From Euclidia mi (taxonomy: Eukaryota > Arthropoda > Insecta > Lepidoptera > Erebidae), in assembly GCA_944739405.2 (NCBI GenBank), contig OX123182.2, forward strand, positions 103,519,279 to 103,583,278: a stretch of 64,000 nt of DNA, read 5' to 3'. The translations under genes were made by a program, and so were the position numbers. Shown here one piece after another: positions 43,111-56,678 of this stretch. Position 1 is the first letter of the stretch; each line of letters opens with the position of its first letter. Below the pieces are notes generated by a model that did not search any database, was not told the origin of the DNA, and was given only the letters and a program-made list of their open reading frames with translations.

Positions 43111-45505
43111 CTACGATTATTGTATTTTATTAGGTTATGGGCCCAGTCCTGCTTTTTTTGGCATTTGAATTTGATTTTAACCAGCTTTCTAAAGCATCTG
43201 GTAACTAAATAAAACAAATACGAACCAATGAGACGACGGACCAAAAGAAGACAAAAGCAATAACGGTTACAAATCAAATTTCGAACACTAAACTCGCTAT
43301 CAAAGCAGTTTAATCGCAAATCAAGAGCGACACAAATTGCAGCCGCTCAACGTGATGACGTAACAGGTGGTGCTCACAACCTTGTTTGTTAGACCTCGTC
43401 GGTAATGAACGGCTCCCTGTGTGACGTCATTATGTGCGCTCCTTCTAATTTTGAATAGAAGTGTGTGCATTTAGTTTTAGACAATTTATTTTAGTAAGCC
43501 TTTTCAGATCTACGTTTTCTTTTTTTAAACTAACGTGTGGCATGTATTTTATCCGTTAAAAATATTGTATCATCATCAGCTTCAACCTAATAGTCTCTTC
43601 TTACTATAAAAGGGTAAAGAAGTGTACTCTATTTATACAATACGAAGCGCGTAAATTTTGTACAAGTTAATATGAGGACCCACGTTCATTGTTTGCATAC
43701 AAATTGATTAAAATATTGGTAGTCTCAAAACAGATTTCCATTTAAATTTCTAGGCCCTGTGACCTTTTATTAGTGTTATGTAAGTACGTTTATTGCTCTT
43801 AGTAGCCGTTGTAGTATTGTTGCAGTGAAAACGCTGTCAAATCCTCTCTTGAGAGGGGAAATTTTTATTTTTATGCGTGAAAACACTTTCATGGAAATGT
43901 AAAGGAAAACTAAAAGCCTACGTTTAATTAATTAAGCCATTATAAGAGATTCCGTGTAAAGTATATAAATGAGACAATAATTGCGTTCTTATTATTGTAC
44001 TAAATTGTGGGTACTCTTTGTACAATCGCGGGGTTCTTACTAGCACTCTAATTATTTTCATAATTCTTTGCCACTACCGTTACATTTTGTAAACTAATCT
44101 TGTACCGGTTATGCTTTTGGTCCTACGTAAAAGGAAGACAAAAATATTCCGTTTCTTTAGGCTGTATACAGGCTAGGTGCAAAAATTATATTAAAATACT
44201 GACTTAATGCAGTCATTGTCCGTTTGGATTCATCATGGCGATTACAAAGTTATTTTACGAAAGTCTGAATTCAGGAAGCAGTCGGTGATTTGTTTTAGTT
44301 GTGTGAAGAATTATTCCATCGCGACGCTTTACAGTTAACGCTGTGCCTTCGGGTTGCGGAGGTGAGACAAGCAGGCACCACAAGTCACTCTGTAGTAAGC
44401 GGACTCCGGGTTGTAATAGGAATAACGCTAGGAGGATGATAATCGCGAGGTTTTACAGACGTTGCCTGATCTGTGGTATTGGCCTGTAACCTTGACTGAT
44501 AGGAAATTTTGATAGGGGGTTCAGATTTCCCAGCCGATGCCTGTAACAATTCTCAAGTCCCAATTAAATCTCCAGTGCCTGTTCTCAGAAATAAAAAATA
44601 CAATAAGGCCACCAAAAATCTTTTTTGTGGCTTTATTAATGTATGCCTTGAGTAATAAATCAGAACATATTTTTTGTCAAAGCAAAATGGAATGATTTCT
44701 TTCATTAAAGCTTTTCCTAGAAGTAACGCCAATCTCAGAGAATTTCATGTCAATCACCTCTTTGAGCTGTGGAGGCTTTCGTAAAGCCGGGTATGCAATC
44801 ATAATTATATTTTTATAAAAAAATTATTGGGCTAAATTAAATGAAAATATATTGCGCAATTAGGTGTGGCCAGATTTAGATAAAATGGTACAACTAAATT
44901 GAATAGTAAATGCTGATGTAAAGCCAGCCGTTATCATTTTGCTACGAAGATGTTTTCACTGCTATGTCCGTATTTTTAGTTCTTGAGTTTCTGTTTGGCT
45001 AATGGGTGTTCGGCTATTTGGTGTATAATATAAGTGGGCGGGCCGTGGACGTTACCTTGTTATTCATAAGAAAGTAACAGTTAAAATCGTCACTAGCGAT
45101 AGGATTTCCCATTGTTACCCACATTCTAAGTCCGAGTTTAAAAAAAAGATTAAACACTCAAAAGCTGTAGTAAAATACATTAAAAGCACGATACTTCAAA
45201 AAATTTTGCTTGTTTGCATATAACTGGTTTTAATATTCAGTATATAGAGCCAACCGTCTATCATGGTTTGATTTGTGGCCAAACCTTCGGGGAAAAGCTC
45301 CCTGGATTAAATTTCGTTGTAGATATGAAAAACGACATTTAGAGATGGAACTCGCTGATTGTAGTTATATTGATGTGAAAGGTAAATTGAATTGTCAAGA
45401 GCAAAATGTGATACAATTATTATTTCTCGTGAATCTGGAAACATATTTTGTTTTTGTCAAGAGTATTGTACAGGGATGTAAAGCTTTTCTGATTTTATAT
45501 ACCTA
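43111..45505. other. Mostly unrecognised; CRE-like sites and an S2 fragment
   Basis: TGACGTAA at 43356-43363 and the palindromic TGACGTCA at 43422-43429 lie in a locally GC-richer stretch. 44343-44445 is an S2 SINE 3' fragment (CCTTCGGGTTGCGGAGGTGA and ATAACGCTAGGAGGATGATA). The remainder is AT-rich without recognised genes. Confidence 0.4.
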
Positions 45506-46388
45506 CTAGCTTTTGCTCGCTGTAAATTTCGCTTAGATAAAATGTTTTATGGAATAGAAAGAATAGAAAAGAACGAGCAATATTTTTAAAATAAACACAA
45601 CATTTTGAACAAAGATTATGCCTTTTAGTTAGCAATGCCAATTTCTTAAACAAATTTGATGAATATTGTTTTTATTGTCATACAAACTTATAACGACCTT
45701 TGTATAAAAGATTCGTATAAATTAGGACCCCTTTTTGAGCCCCAAGCCCTAAGTGTGATTTCATTAACGTCACATGAGGAACCGATACACCAAGTTTCTA
45801 GTGAATCCATTGAATAATTTCCTGGATAAATTGAAAAAATCTTCATTAGATTTTGTTTATCTCGGACACCATTTCTAAAAAAAAACAATCAAAAAAAGCT
45901 TCCAAAACTCCTTTCTCAGTGCTCACTTACGTAACTGTAGGAATCGACATACAGACGAATTTTAAAGTCATTTCATAGAAAATATAAAAAGTTTTGACTC
46001 GTCATCAAACGTGGTTTGAGGAACCATTATTCAAAGTTTGAAGTCATTATCTTGAACGAATACAATGGTTTTATACAAATTGTGACCCACCTTTTTACCC
46101 TCTTAGCGTAGGGATTTCCAAAAAGATTTTCTTAGTGTTAACTAACTTCATTTGAGGAAGCAATATACAAAGTTTAAAGTTAATCCATTGAAGGAATAAA
46201 AAGTTTCATACAAACTTTGAACCCCTGTTTTACCCCCTCAGGGGATGAACTTCCAGAAATCCTCTCTTAGTGCTACCTTACACTCGCCAAGGAACACACA
46301 TGACAATTTTCAACTACTTGCGCCCAGTAGTTTCGACTGTAGCGTGCCTACCAATCAGTCAGTAACGCAAGGATTTTATATATACAGA
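45506..46388 (-). mobile_element. Longer non-autonomous Helitron with internal repeats
   Basis: On the minus strand it runs from TCTGTATATATAAAATCC at 46388 to CTAG at 45506-45509 with A/T host bases. The first 100 bases match the H1 Helitrons. The 883-bp length comes from at least three diverged internal units of about 130-190 bases, each with a CACT(A/G)AGA(G/A) block followed by an ATGAANCCAAACTTTGAA-like stretch. There is no helicase ORF. Confidence 0.7.
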
Positions 46389-46985
46389 TTAGGTACTATG
46401 TTTATTTAGTGACACGCATTTTTTTCATAGTACGTTCTGTAGCTTTTCTTGCCTGGGGCACCGCGTTGTCTTAGTAAGAACGGCCGGCAATAATAATAAA
46501 ATAAAGCAAAGAATTATAATCAGTAACATTTTGCTACCTTATTTTATTTGTTGAAATATTTTAGAGCTAATTAACAAAAGTGAATATGGAGAAAATACAA
46601 ATAAAATTCAATTTCTACTCGCGCGAGTTTGCGTTCAAGGATAGTGTCTTTATATGCCAACAGAGGCCTCTGAAGCGGCTTTATGATTCTGTTCGTGGGT
46701 AGTACTCTTATAGGATTACCACAACCTGCGGTCACCAAGCTAAGTAGTGACCTCTGCTAGAGTGTTACTTTACATTGCCGATCTTTTACGAACAGCAAAG
46801 CAAGTGACGCTATGGGCGCTATCTTAATAAATTTGAAATCAGCCATTTGATTGCAAGCGAGCCACAGTCATCCCCTGGGATGAAAATAAGCTGTTTGCCT
46901 GACGATAGCTGTTGCTATATTGGTGATGGGCTCACTATACAAAAACATATCGCTGTTAGAAATTTAAGTTGAGTATAGAATTTGG
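46389..46985. other. Unrecognised spacer
   Basis: No coding or repeat signal was recognised. A TAATAATAA tract lies at about 46490-46500. Confidence 0.35.
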
Positions 46986-47240
46986 AATGTAATCATCATG
47001 TAGACTTTCGCAGTCCACTGTTGGACAAAGGCCTTTCCTTATTTCCGTGACAATAGTGATTAAATAGGAGAATTTGACCCACTATACTATCAACATGAAC
47101 CATCGGGCCAGCGGGCCAGATGGATTGATCACGAGTTTCGGGCCTTTCCAAAGATATCCACTATCTGTTCTCCTTAGTGGTCTCTTACAACACCCCCGGA
47201 ATAAAATAACTTTGTATTCTTAGTCCGTCAACACACGGAA
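46986..47240 (+). repeat. Dispersed repeat (type S4)
   Basis: GCAGTCCACTGTTGGACAAA, GGCCTTTCCTTATTTCCGTG, a GGTCTCTTACAACACCCCCG block and TCCGTCAACACACGGA match the order in 23796-24045. It is diverged but complete. Confidence 0.65.
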
Positions 47241-50200
47241 TAAATTATTTGTAAGCATAATTTGCAAGCAATTCAATTTGTGTATTTCTCGTGTTTTAAT
47301 TTGGAACAACTCTTTCTACATTAAAGCGTCCAAATAAAACGGTAGACTTACAGAGTTCCATTAAAATCCGAAGTCAATCCGTTCCCAAAACTGAGAACAA
47401 AAAAAGTATAAAATACCGAGCTAAATAAACAGTGTCAAAAAACCCTTTGCCGAAAACAATAAAAGTGAAACTAATTCACAACAAGACGAGGACAAACTGT
47501 CCAGTTTGTCCTCACAATAAAATATTACCAGCACATACGTAGGTTGGCATACCAGACCCTTTCTCTGGTCCCAACAGGCTTATTACATTCTCACTTCTTC
47601 TTGACCAAAGGGCCATACTTAATAATACCATACTAGTACCTGTGCAGTCCCTAGACGTTATTCTACATTCTTGTAAAACGAGGATAATAATGTGTGTTCT
47701 TGGAGCCCTGATCCCAATCCTTTGGGTCTAGGAATGCAATGAGTACGTGGTTGTAATAAATGGACTTGTGTCACTTGAGTACGGTTAGGCTTTTTATATG
47801 GTATTTTATAGAGAACGACTGTAAATTAGTTTCGAGCTATAATGAGATATATTATTTTTTACAAAACCATGGCAGTTTGATGTAACAAAATTGACGAAGA
47901 ATACTTTGATTAATGATTACGAGCGATTGCTACCGACGTCTTAGAATATTGGAGGTTTGCTAGTGCTGCTAATATAAAAATTGGCTAACATACACAACAT
48001 AGAGACAGCGGCGAGTTCAAATCTATTCAGTGGTCTAGTAACTCCCTGTTCATGCATTGTATTTTAAATAAGCAAATTAAATAATGAAGACAGCAGCAGA
48101 ATGGCACATAATAAATCAAATGCCCAAACTGTGCAAACAAACATAGTTACGACATACAACATAATAAATTTCTATTGACAGAATATTTCTACACATAAAC
48201 CCTATGAATATAGCTACAATAACTGAAGATTTGAATGACAGCGAGATCGGAGCAAAATTGGAGTATCAAGCCTTCGGACTGTCGACTTTTGCGTCAGAAT
48301 ATTTTCTCTTCTTTCATAAACGCGATAGTAAATCTTTTTAGCAGATGGCTGCAAAAAACTACCGAGGATCTCGTACGATTTCGTACATTTTCCCGGCTCG
48401 GTGTAATCGCTACGTATTTTTCCGTGCGCGTTCGTTGTGAATATAACGATACAGTTATTTATATAAAATTTAATTCAGAATTTCAACACCTGTTAGAATT
48501 TTTGTGAAATATAATATTCTTATAAACACACAAAGATAAGTGAACTTGAATTTAGAGCTATAGACTTTCAAAACTACCACAAATTAATAAAACATCTATA
48601 AATATCGTTCACAGCAGTTAGATAACTTACTCCGTGGCACGATTATTATGGGCGAGGCTTATATCCAGCAGTCAACGTCTATAATATGATGACACCTACC
48701 TACACATATCAACCAAAGTTATCAATTACATTCTGACACATATAGCTAAAATCAATACAACCAAATCAAAATCAAACTACTACTCATTACTTTTAACACC
48801 AAATCTGTACCTCCGATAAAAATCCTAGTATTTTCATCTGAATTTATTGCAATCACGTCGAATTCGTTCTTATACCACCCTCTCTACGTCAGCGCTTTAT
48901 GCCCAACAACTATATTAATTAGACTAGTCGTTACTTAAACTGTGTATTTATGCAAAAATTTACATAAAAGATATTTGAACAGTCGTCGAAACACGAACGT
49001 CGGCGAATTTCTAAAAGTTAGCACCATTGGATTTAAAGCGCTTACTCTCTTTGCACTGTGGAACTGTTTTATTACGTATAGACAAAGCGTATAGACGGTG
49101 CCTGATATAAGTAAAACGTATTCAAATATGTAGATGTTTCTCGCGAAAATTCTAATGTTTTTTAAGACACGATATGAATAGCTTCTGCTTCAAATTATAG
49201 AGTATAGTGTCATGAATACTTACGAGATAATTTTTGTATAGTGTTGTTTTTTTTTCAACCGTGTTCTTATTTAGTATGTACTCATTCTTTCAGCTAGTAT
49301 GCGATTACTGATAAAAAAGTATGATATATTAATGCAAAAGAGAAAAAAAAATCATATGTTTACCATTATTTATTTTTGAACTAATTGCAAATCATGTTAC
49401 TAAAACTAGTTCTGTAACTGCAACCACATAACTAAAGGGTGAAGTTAAGAAGATTATGGCTCAGTTTCACCCCCTTTGGACCGGCTTTATCTTCTAGATA
49501 AAATCAAAACTGGAACGATATTTTATGAGCCATTGCTTTACCGGGAATTTATCAGACAACTGTGAAACTGGGTCTATTAATATTAAAACCTTCACAAAGA
49601 ATCTTATACTAGTTCGTAAATGCATTATATACTCTGTACATAACATGGTAAGACCAGCATTTCTAAAAATACATCATTAACATCGCTAGTCAAAAAAGTT
49701 TCTGTTCAAATTCACAGCCAGCAATTGAAAATCTCAAAGATCTCTGCTCCCAAGTCATCCAGAATTAAATCTGTTCTCAGAGAAAAGTATACAAGAACGG
49801 CCCACGACACATTTACTCTAGCTCTCATCAAATATTCACAAATTAAACATTGAAATGAGTGAAGCATTTATCATTTACTATCACTATTCAGCTCGAAACT
49901 TACTTTGTGGCACTCACTGGTATGCTAAGAGACAATGTACAATTATTATTCTTTTTTTAAGTTTGAGCTATAAATAGCAAAAAATAATTTACCGTTTACG
50001 CTTTTCGTGTCAATTTCGTATAAGTACTTAATATGTACATAATTATTATAAAATGAAGTCTTTATGAACGTGTTAGATTCAGGAAAGCTCCTTATAGTGT
50101 AGAGACAGTTTTGATAAATAAAAGAGACAACTAATCATACTTTCATTTATCCACTTTGGCACAAGGATATATCTTTAGATTACGTCGTGATTCTATATTT

Positions 50201-50640
50201 ACATTTAGAGCCCAGTTCGCAAAGCAAAGGTATAGGAACCAAGAGAAAGAACGGTGAATAAAACTCGTGGCCAATCTTTTCAATAAGTAATAATTCACAA
50301 AAAGTGGTACAGCCAATTTATATCAAATATCAATGCTGTGGGTAGTTTTATATTACAAGAAAGGTCTGTCTTACAACATAACGTAATAAGCATTATTTAG
50401 CATCAACACAATTTACTAAATGTTTACCACAGATATATAATGAATCTCATTGACACAACTTGATCCACAGTAGGTATATTATTCTATCCTATATTACAAT
50501 CTTTAATATGTCACAAACGAACAATCTACCCACAATATCAATTACTATCTTACATTGTTTCCTAGATGATAAAACAAAAGAACAAGCAACATATTGAAAC
50601 ACAGTGACAGTTAAATAGTCAGAACCATATCGTACCTGAG
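47241..50640. other. Longest stretch with nothing recognised
   Basis: Over 3.4 kb I see no element terminus, SINE head or ORF above 90 codons. A perfect 12-bp hairpin (GAGGACAAACTG / CAGTTTGTCCTC) is at 47488-47513. The ORF at 48235-48507 has no known motif. The region may be host intron or intergenic sequence. Confidence 0.4.
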
Positions 50641-50695
50641 CAGTCGTCGAAGGAGAACGGGACGAACTAGCCGAGCTTGTCGACTTACGGCCATT

Positions 50696-50828
50696 TTCAA
50701 TATGCGAACTATGGATAGATCTGTAGATTTTAGATTCGTGTTTGACATATTTTGTATGGAACTTATGTCAAAAACTGTCAAAAACGAATCTAAAATCTAA
50801 AGATCTATCTATATTTCAAATATTGAAT
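50696..50828. mobile_element. Foldback (MITE-like) element
   Basis: The arms 50696-50748 and 50765-50828 are imperfect reverse complements. The best-matching part is GATAGATCTGTAGATTTTAG / CTAAAATCTAAAGATCTATC plus ATTCGTGTTTGACAT and its complement. Only about 16 bases separate the arms. There is no coding capacity. Confidence 0.75.
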
Positions 50829-50866
50829 TCCGTAGTTAATATATAGCTAGTTTAAACCTTATTTAC

Positions 50867-50893
50867 ACGTTTGACAGTTTAACTGTCAAACGT
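50867..50893. repeat. Perfect 13-bp palindrome
   Basis: ACGTTTGACAGTT and AACTGTCAAACGT flank a single T. TGACAGTT/AACTGTCA motifs also occur in and beside the foldback element just upstream, so it may be part of a related repeat. Confidence 0.85.
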
Positions 50894-51089
50894 CATATCA
50901 GTGTCATTTAACTGCCACTATCTTCTTAAATATTATGTATAAATACTTGGATATCAGTAACTTAAGCCCACAGCCTAAATACAATACCATATCTCTCAAA
51001 CGCAATAATTTGGTAGATTGTGTGTTCCCTGGGAAGGTTTAGGTGTAGGACATTCACCTGGGTGGAGCCACAGATGAAGTCTAGTCTAG

Positions 51090-54000
51090 TCTAGCAAAGC
51101 AACGGATTTTATCACAATATATCGCGATTAAGCTTTGACTGTAAGAACATTCATGCTATTCTAGTCTCTGAATCATGGCTTAAGCCATGCATTCCGACGG
51201 TTTCGTATACCCTGCCTGGCTTCCAGCTCATTAGGAATGACCGGACTTGGAGTGGTGGCGGTGGTGTAGCCATTTATCTCCGTTCATATATTCCTTATTC
51301 AATATTAAACATGTCCCCACAGCCGCCCCCACCCAATGCCGGTGAGGATCTCTTCCTGGAAGTTGAGCTGCACCATACGAAAATTCTCCTTGGTGTTTAC
51401 TACTGTCCCTCTTTGCGTGTTGATTTCTTTTCGTCATTTGAAAATCTCTTACTTAATCTATCTCCCTCTTATAGTCAAACCATAATTATGGGTGACTTTA
51501 ACACCTGTCTTCTTAAAAACGACTCACGTTCCTCTTCTCTCTCTTCTGTTGCTGTCTCCACAAATCTGCATATACTTCCTTTGAATGCCACTCATCACTT
51601 CCCTAATACTTCACCTTCACTCTTAGACCTCATTCTTGTCTCATCACTTGGCCATGTTGCTAAACATGGCCAATGTAGTGCAGATGCATTTTCCTATCAC
51701 GACCTCATTTATCTGTCTTATAAAATTCGCCCCCCAAGGCAAAGTCTAGAACTCTCTTGCTTCGCAATTTTAGTGGTATGAATACCGATGATCTCATTGA
51801 TGATGCTAAGGCAATTGACTGGAAACCACTACTAGATGCTGACACTATTGACGGCAAAATTGAGCTATTTGAGAGAAATCTTATTAACCTCTACGATGCA
51901 CATGCGCCTGTTCATGCTATAAAATTAAAGCATGCGCCATCTCCCTGGCTTACTGAGGAAATAAGATCACTTTTACAGAAAAAAGCTGCGGCCAAATTTA
52001 AGCTAAAATCCAAACCTACAAAGGCAAACAAATTAAAGTACATAACACTCAGAAATCACTGCAATAGGGTGTGTAGGGATGCACAACGCCAGCGTATCCA
52101 CACTTCTGTAGAAAATGGAGATCCAGCGAAAGTATGGAAATTTCTCAAATCATTAGGGGTTGGAAAGCAAAGTCGGAAAATTGATCCATATAATTTTGAT
52201 ATTAACTTGCTTAACCAGCACTTCTCTGCTTCGTCCAATTATGACGGGACAACCAAATTGAATACAATAAATTATCTTTCATCGCTTTCAACTCCTGATT
52301 ATACTCCTTTTGTCTTTAGTCAGTTTACTGCATATGATGTTAAGAAGAGCATCTTATCCATTAGCTCCAACGCTGTTGGTTGTGACGGTATCACCCGTAA
52401 TATGATCCTTCCCATCCTTGATGTAATCCTTCCTATTATCACGCACATATTTAACTCCTCAATTTCCAGTAGCGTGTTTCCTGCAGCTTGGAAGTATGCT
52501 CATGTGATTCCACTACCTAAAAAATCCAATCCTGTATCCTTCGCTGAATTCCGACCCATATCCATACTACCCTTCCTTTCCAAAGTCCTTGAACGTCTCA
52601 TCTATAACCAACTCAACTCATTCCTTATTAGAAACGACATCCTCAATCATTTTCAATCAGGTTTCCGATCTGGTCATAGTACCACTGCAGCCCTTGTCAA
52701 TATTACGGACGATATCAGGTCAGGTATGGAGGACGGCAAGCTCACAATTCTCTGTTTGTTGGATTTCAGCAACGCTTTCAACACTGTTGACTTTGATGTT
52801 CTCCTTGCCATTTTAAGCTCTCTTAACATATCTCCATCCGTGATTGACTGGTTTCGTAGTAACCTGTTTGGCCGCCGGCAGCGTGTCCATCTGGATGAAA
52901 CTTATTCGTCCTGGTGCGACAATTCTGCGGGTGTACCTCAGGGCGGCGTTCTCTCTCCTCTGCTCTTCTCGATTTTTATCAATTCAATATCTAATCCTAT
53001 TTCAAGTTCCTACCACCTCTATGCAGATGATCTGCAAATCTACTCCCAAGCGAAGCTTGAAAATTTATCATTAGGCATCGCCAGTATTAATCAAGATCTT
53101 GTTGCCATATCAGAATGGACTAAAACGTATGGTCTCAAGGTTAATCCTGTTAAAACCCAGGCTATAATTATCGGCAGCTCTCGACTTATTACTAGGATTA
53201 ACTGGCCAATGCTTCCCCAGGTGTCATTTGCAGGTGTTTTTATTCCTTTCAGTAAATATGTTAAGAATCTGGGGATATACATAGACACAACACTTTCTTG
53301 GACCGTCCAGCTACAATACATCAGCCGACGTCTTTTTGCTGCCATAGCATCATTGAGAAGACTCCGTAATTTCCTTCCGACTGCCACTAAAATTGCACAT
53401 GTGCAATCTATTCTTCTTCCCATTCTTGACTATGCCGATGCCAGCTATCTCGATCTCAATAATGATCAGCTTGATAAACTTGAGCGACTCCAAAATTTCT
53501 GTATAAGATTCATATACGGTTTACGCAAATATGATCATATTTCTGATTTTCGCATGAAGCTCAAGTGGCTGCCAATCCGCCTTCGCCGGAATACTCACAT
53601 TCTCTGTCTTCTCTATAATATTCCTTATAATCCTGCTCTTCCTATGTATCTCAAAACACGCTTTGAATACCTTCACGACACACATACGAAGTGCTTAAGA
53701 TCATCGGAGAATCTTAGATTGAAAGTTCCTGCACACTCTACGGTTTTCTACGGCAAATCTTTTACTGTACAGGCTGTACGATTGTGGAATTTGTTGCCAG
53801 AGAGAATCAGACAGGCTCAATCCTTGACAGTATTTAAAAAACTTGTCACCCAACACTACTTGGCAAATATTTCATGACTACTCTTTTTAACTTGCACTGA
53901 TATTGTATATATTTATGGTATCTATTTATATGTATATTTTATAATATTTATACCTATGTATGTAGTAATATTGGTATGTAAGTATATAAGTATTATATAT

Positions 54001-54228
54001 ATTATTGGTTCTGTTAAGCTTAAAATAATTCACTATTCCATGAAGTACACCATAACCTACCCATTCTCTCTGTAACTTAGCCATTTATTTTACCTGGTTG
54101 TCTGGAAGAAATCGCATTTTGCGATAAGACCGCCCTTGTACCACTAGTTTTAAGTTCTTTATTTGATCATTTTATTTGTATTTCTGTTTTTCTGGTGTAC
54201 AATAAAGAATTTTTATCTTTTTTTTTAT
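51090..54228 (+). mobile_element. Nearly intact LINE (CR1/I/Jockey group), 5'-truncated
   Basis: One ORF2 in two frames (about 51113-53877) is followed by a 350-bp 3' UTR with an AATAAA signal at 54200 and a T-rich tail to about 54228. No ORF1 is found upstream. The endonuclease N-terminus is just reached at the left, so truncation occurs near the ORF2 start. Confidence 0.8.
51113..53877 (+). pseudogene. LINE ORF2 (APE endonuclease + RT) with one frameshift
   Basis: The first frame (to 51781) holds the endonuclease: KNIHAILVSESWLKP, GGGVAIYLRS, GVYYCPSL, IMGDFNTCL, LLDLILVSS and SYHDLIYLSY (the usual SDH is altered to SYH). Near 51760 the frame moves to 51757-53877, a 706-codon stretch without stops. 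It has the linker (SPWLTEEIRSLLQKKAAAKF), then the RT: GCDGITRNMI, FRPISILPFLSKVLERL, FQSGFRSGHSTTAAL, LLDFSNAFNTVDFD, AGVPQGGVLSPLLFSIFINS and LYADDLQIYSQ. The C-terminal end is AVRLWNLLPERIRQA. Catalytic Asp residues are present. One indel is the only clear lesion. Confidence 0.88.
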
Positions 54229-54817
54229 CTTATTAAATCCGTTAGCACTTTGAATTTCGATACGTAACATTCGCAGTTTCTAAGAAAATAATTATAATTA
54301 TCATTTTTAAAAGCCAGTCTCGTCCCACTCTAGGCCTCTTTTCTTCAGTTCTTTTGATGTATTAAGTATAAAGTACGATTGTTGAGTGGTAATGCGATGT
54401 ATTTGTATGTGAAATAGAACTTTCTCGTGCAATCATTACGCGATCAAGATCGGTTACACTCTTATAAAAAGTATATATTTAAAAATCACGAATATTTGAA
54501 AGTATTAATAGTTATGCGTTCAATAAAAATCAGCGTATATGCCAGCTTTATTATGAAAAGTGTTATCGTCCCGGACAAACCTTACCTACAATATCTTTAT
54601 TCCTATATTCAGCTCGTATATTTAACGGAATAGTGAGTCCAGGCAACGGTTTATGTCTCTCTTACTTTATTGAACAAGATACAAAACCGTGTACGTTTAT
54701 ACAAATAACAATTTGCAATAAAGAAATAAAGGTGACACTGGTATTATTTGCTTTCTTTGTTTTTTCTAGTTTGGATCAGATTGAATAAGAAATCTTAGGT
54801 TCAGAAATCTTATTTTA
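54229..54817. other. Unrecognised spacer
   Basis: AT-rich, with no recognised gene or repeat terminus. Confidence 0.35.
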
Positions 54818-55020
54818 TACTAATATATAAAGCTGAAGAGTTTTTTTGTTTGGTTGAACGCGCTAATCTCAGGAACTACCAGTCCCATTTGAAAAATTAT
54901 TTCAGTGTTAGATAGCCCATTTATCGAGGCAGGATATAGGCTATATAACATTGCGCTATGAGTGACGGGAGCGGAGCAGTAGCCTTAAATAACGCGGGTG
55001 TAACCGCGGGCATCCTCTAG
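54818..55020 (+). mobile_element. Non-autonomous Helitron (H2 type)
   Basis: It runs from TACTAATATATAAAGCTGAA to CTAG ending at 55020, followed by T. A CGCGG-GTGTAA-CCGCG hairpin sits about 10 bases before the end, the expected Helitron 3' structure. The start is a diverged form of the usual TC. This copy shows where the related element at 12588-13372 was interrupted. Confidence 0.7.
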
Positions 55021-56678
55021 TGTGTGATAAACATTTAAAGGTTAACGGATTTAAATGGCTGTAAATTCCTCTCTTATAGCAGTAGGTAGTGAAAAGATAA
55101 GATAAGACAATCTGTTTCACTGTTTATCGTCGGTCACTTTTATGGAGACTAGAAATATAAGTCGTAGTTATGTGGTCAGATAATTTGCTACTAACATAGC
55201 CAAATTATTGATGGCACATTATGTTTTACATTAGGATAACTGTGTGCATAGATCGTAAAAACATAGATCTTTATTTCTACAATAAATCGATTTACAGTTT
55301 TACAATGGGAAAAACGGCACAACTCGTTTATTTAAACAACTACGGAGTTTGTGCAGATATATCTTTCATGCGTCGTATTTTAACTAAGCCACAATACTGT
55401 CTTAAAATAGTATAAATACAACTGACTTATTTTCCCTCATACTTCAAGGCTCAATATATCGACCTTACACCACGACAAACAAAGACTAAAATAGATACTT
55501 ATCCCAACAAGTGCTAGGACAACGCAGATAATGACTTACTTGTTTTGGCAATTACGTAGGTAAACGCCCATCACGAGTATTCATGCAGCCATAAACACTT
55601 ACAACAACCATATAGGTACGGCGGTTATTTCACTGGACACCACTGGACGCTCCACTATGCACTACGTATGGTATAAATTTAATAATATCAGAGCCACAGA
55701 ATTCTCGTCTGTAAGAAGTTAGCACTGACGTACCAGGGTTAGTTGGTGCATATTGTACTGCAATCTGAGAGACAGTGGACTTTGTATCTCATATTATAAC
55801 TAGTGCACGGTATTGTACTGCCGTGAACAGCTCCGGTTATGCGACACTTATACTATTTGTGTATATGGACTGCAGTATTGAAATGTACCTTAGCACATGT
55901 TCAATTTACGGTAATGTTTATAATATGTACAGTTTATGCGGATGTTGACTCCATCACAGCGTCTGTAACAAAATATCATTTACAATATATATTTTTTTTA
56001 TAATATAATAATGTAGGATTTATGGTTTATTTAGACATTCAATACAATTTTAAATACCAATTCATTTCTTGCCCATTTGTACGGTCTTAATTTGTTTTAA
56101 GTCTCGTGGGCAAAATACTCGAACAAATACCCAGGAACTATCGATGTATAATATTCTTGTCGGCAAAGGTGGGATTGGATCACTCCCTTATCTTGTAAGA
56201 AACGTCAATGTTTATCTAAATGACGCGCAGAGCCGCCTTTAATAGTGAACTGTCAGGGTTCGACGGATTACAACTCTGAGCTGAAAATGTGGTTGTTATT
56301 ACTTTCACAACCTATTATGTCACTATTAAAATGTAATGTAATGTATCGCTCTACGAGAAACCTTATACATATCTCCATTAGACCTTATAACCCCACAGCA
56401 CTATTAGTAAATCAAACCACAAAAATAACGTAACTGAGCAATCTACTTCTTTTAATCAATCATTCGCCTTGACAAGTCTAATTATACAACTCATTCCCAG
56501 CGAAGACAGCCTTTGTAACATTAATATTGAAATCTCGTGTACTATTACAACACACGCCAAAGTAACCCAAAAGTTTGAAATACGGCTCGTGCCACAATCA
56601 GACAATTTGTCAAACCACATGTATACTGGGAACCTTCGGAATTTGACACAGACTTACCGTAATGTGTGTTCATTTATT
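55021..56678. other. AT-rich sequence, nothing recognised
   Basis: Short ORFs (55221-55415, 56245-56433) lack motifs. A small duplicated block, GGTATTGTACTGC-like, occurs near 55754 and 55808. No element termini were seen. Confidence 0.35.
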
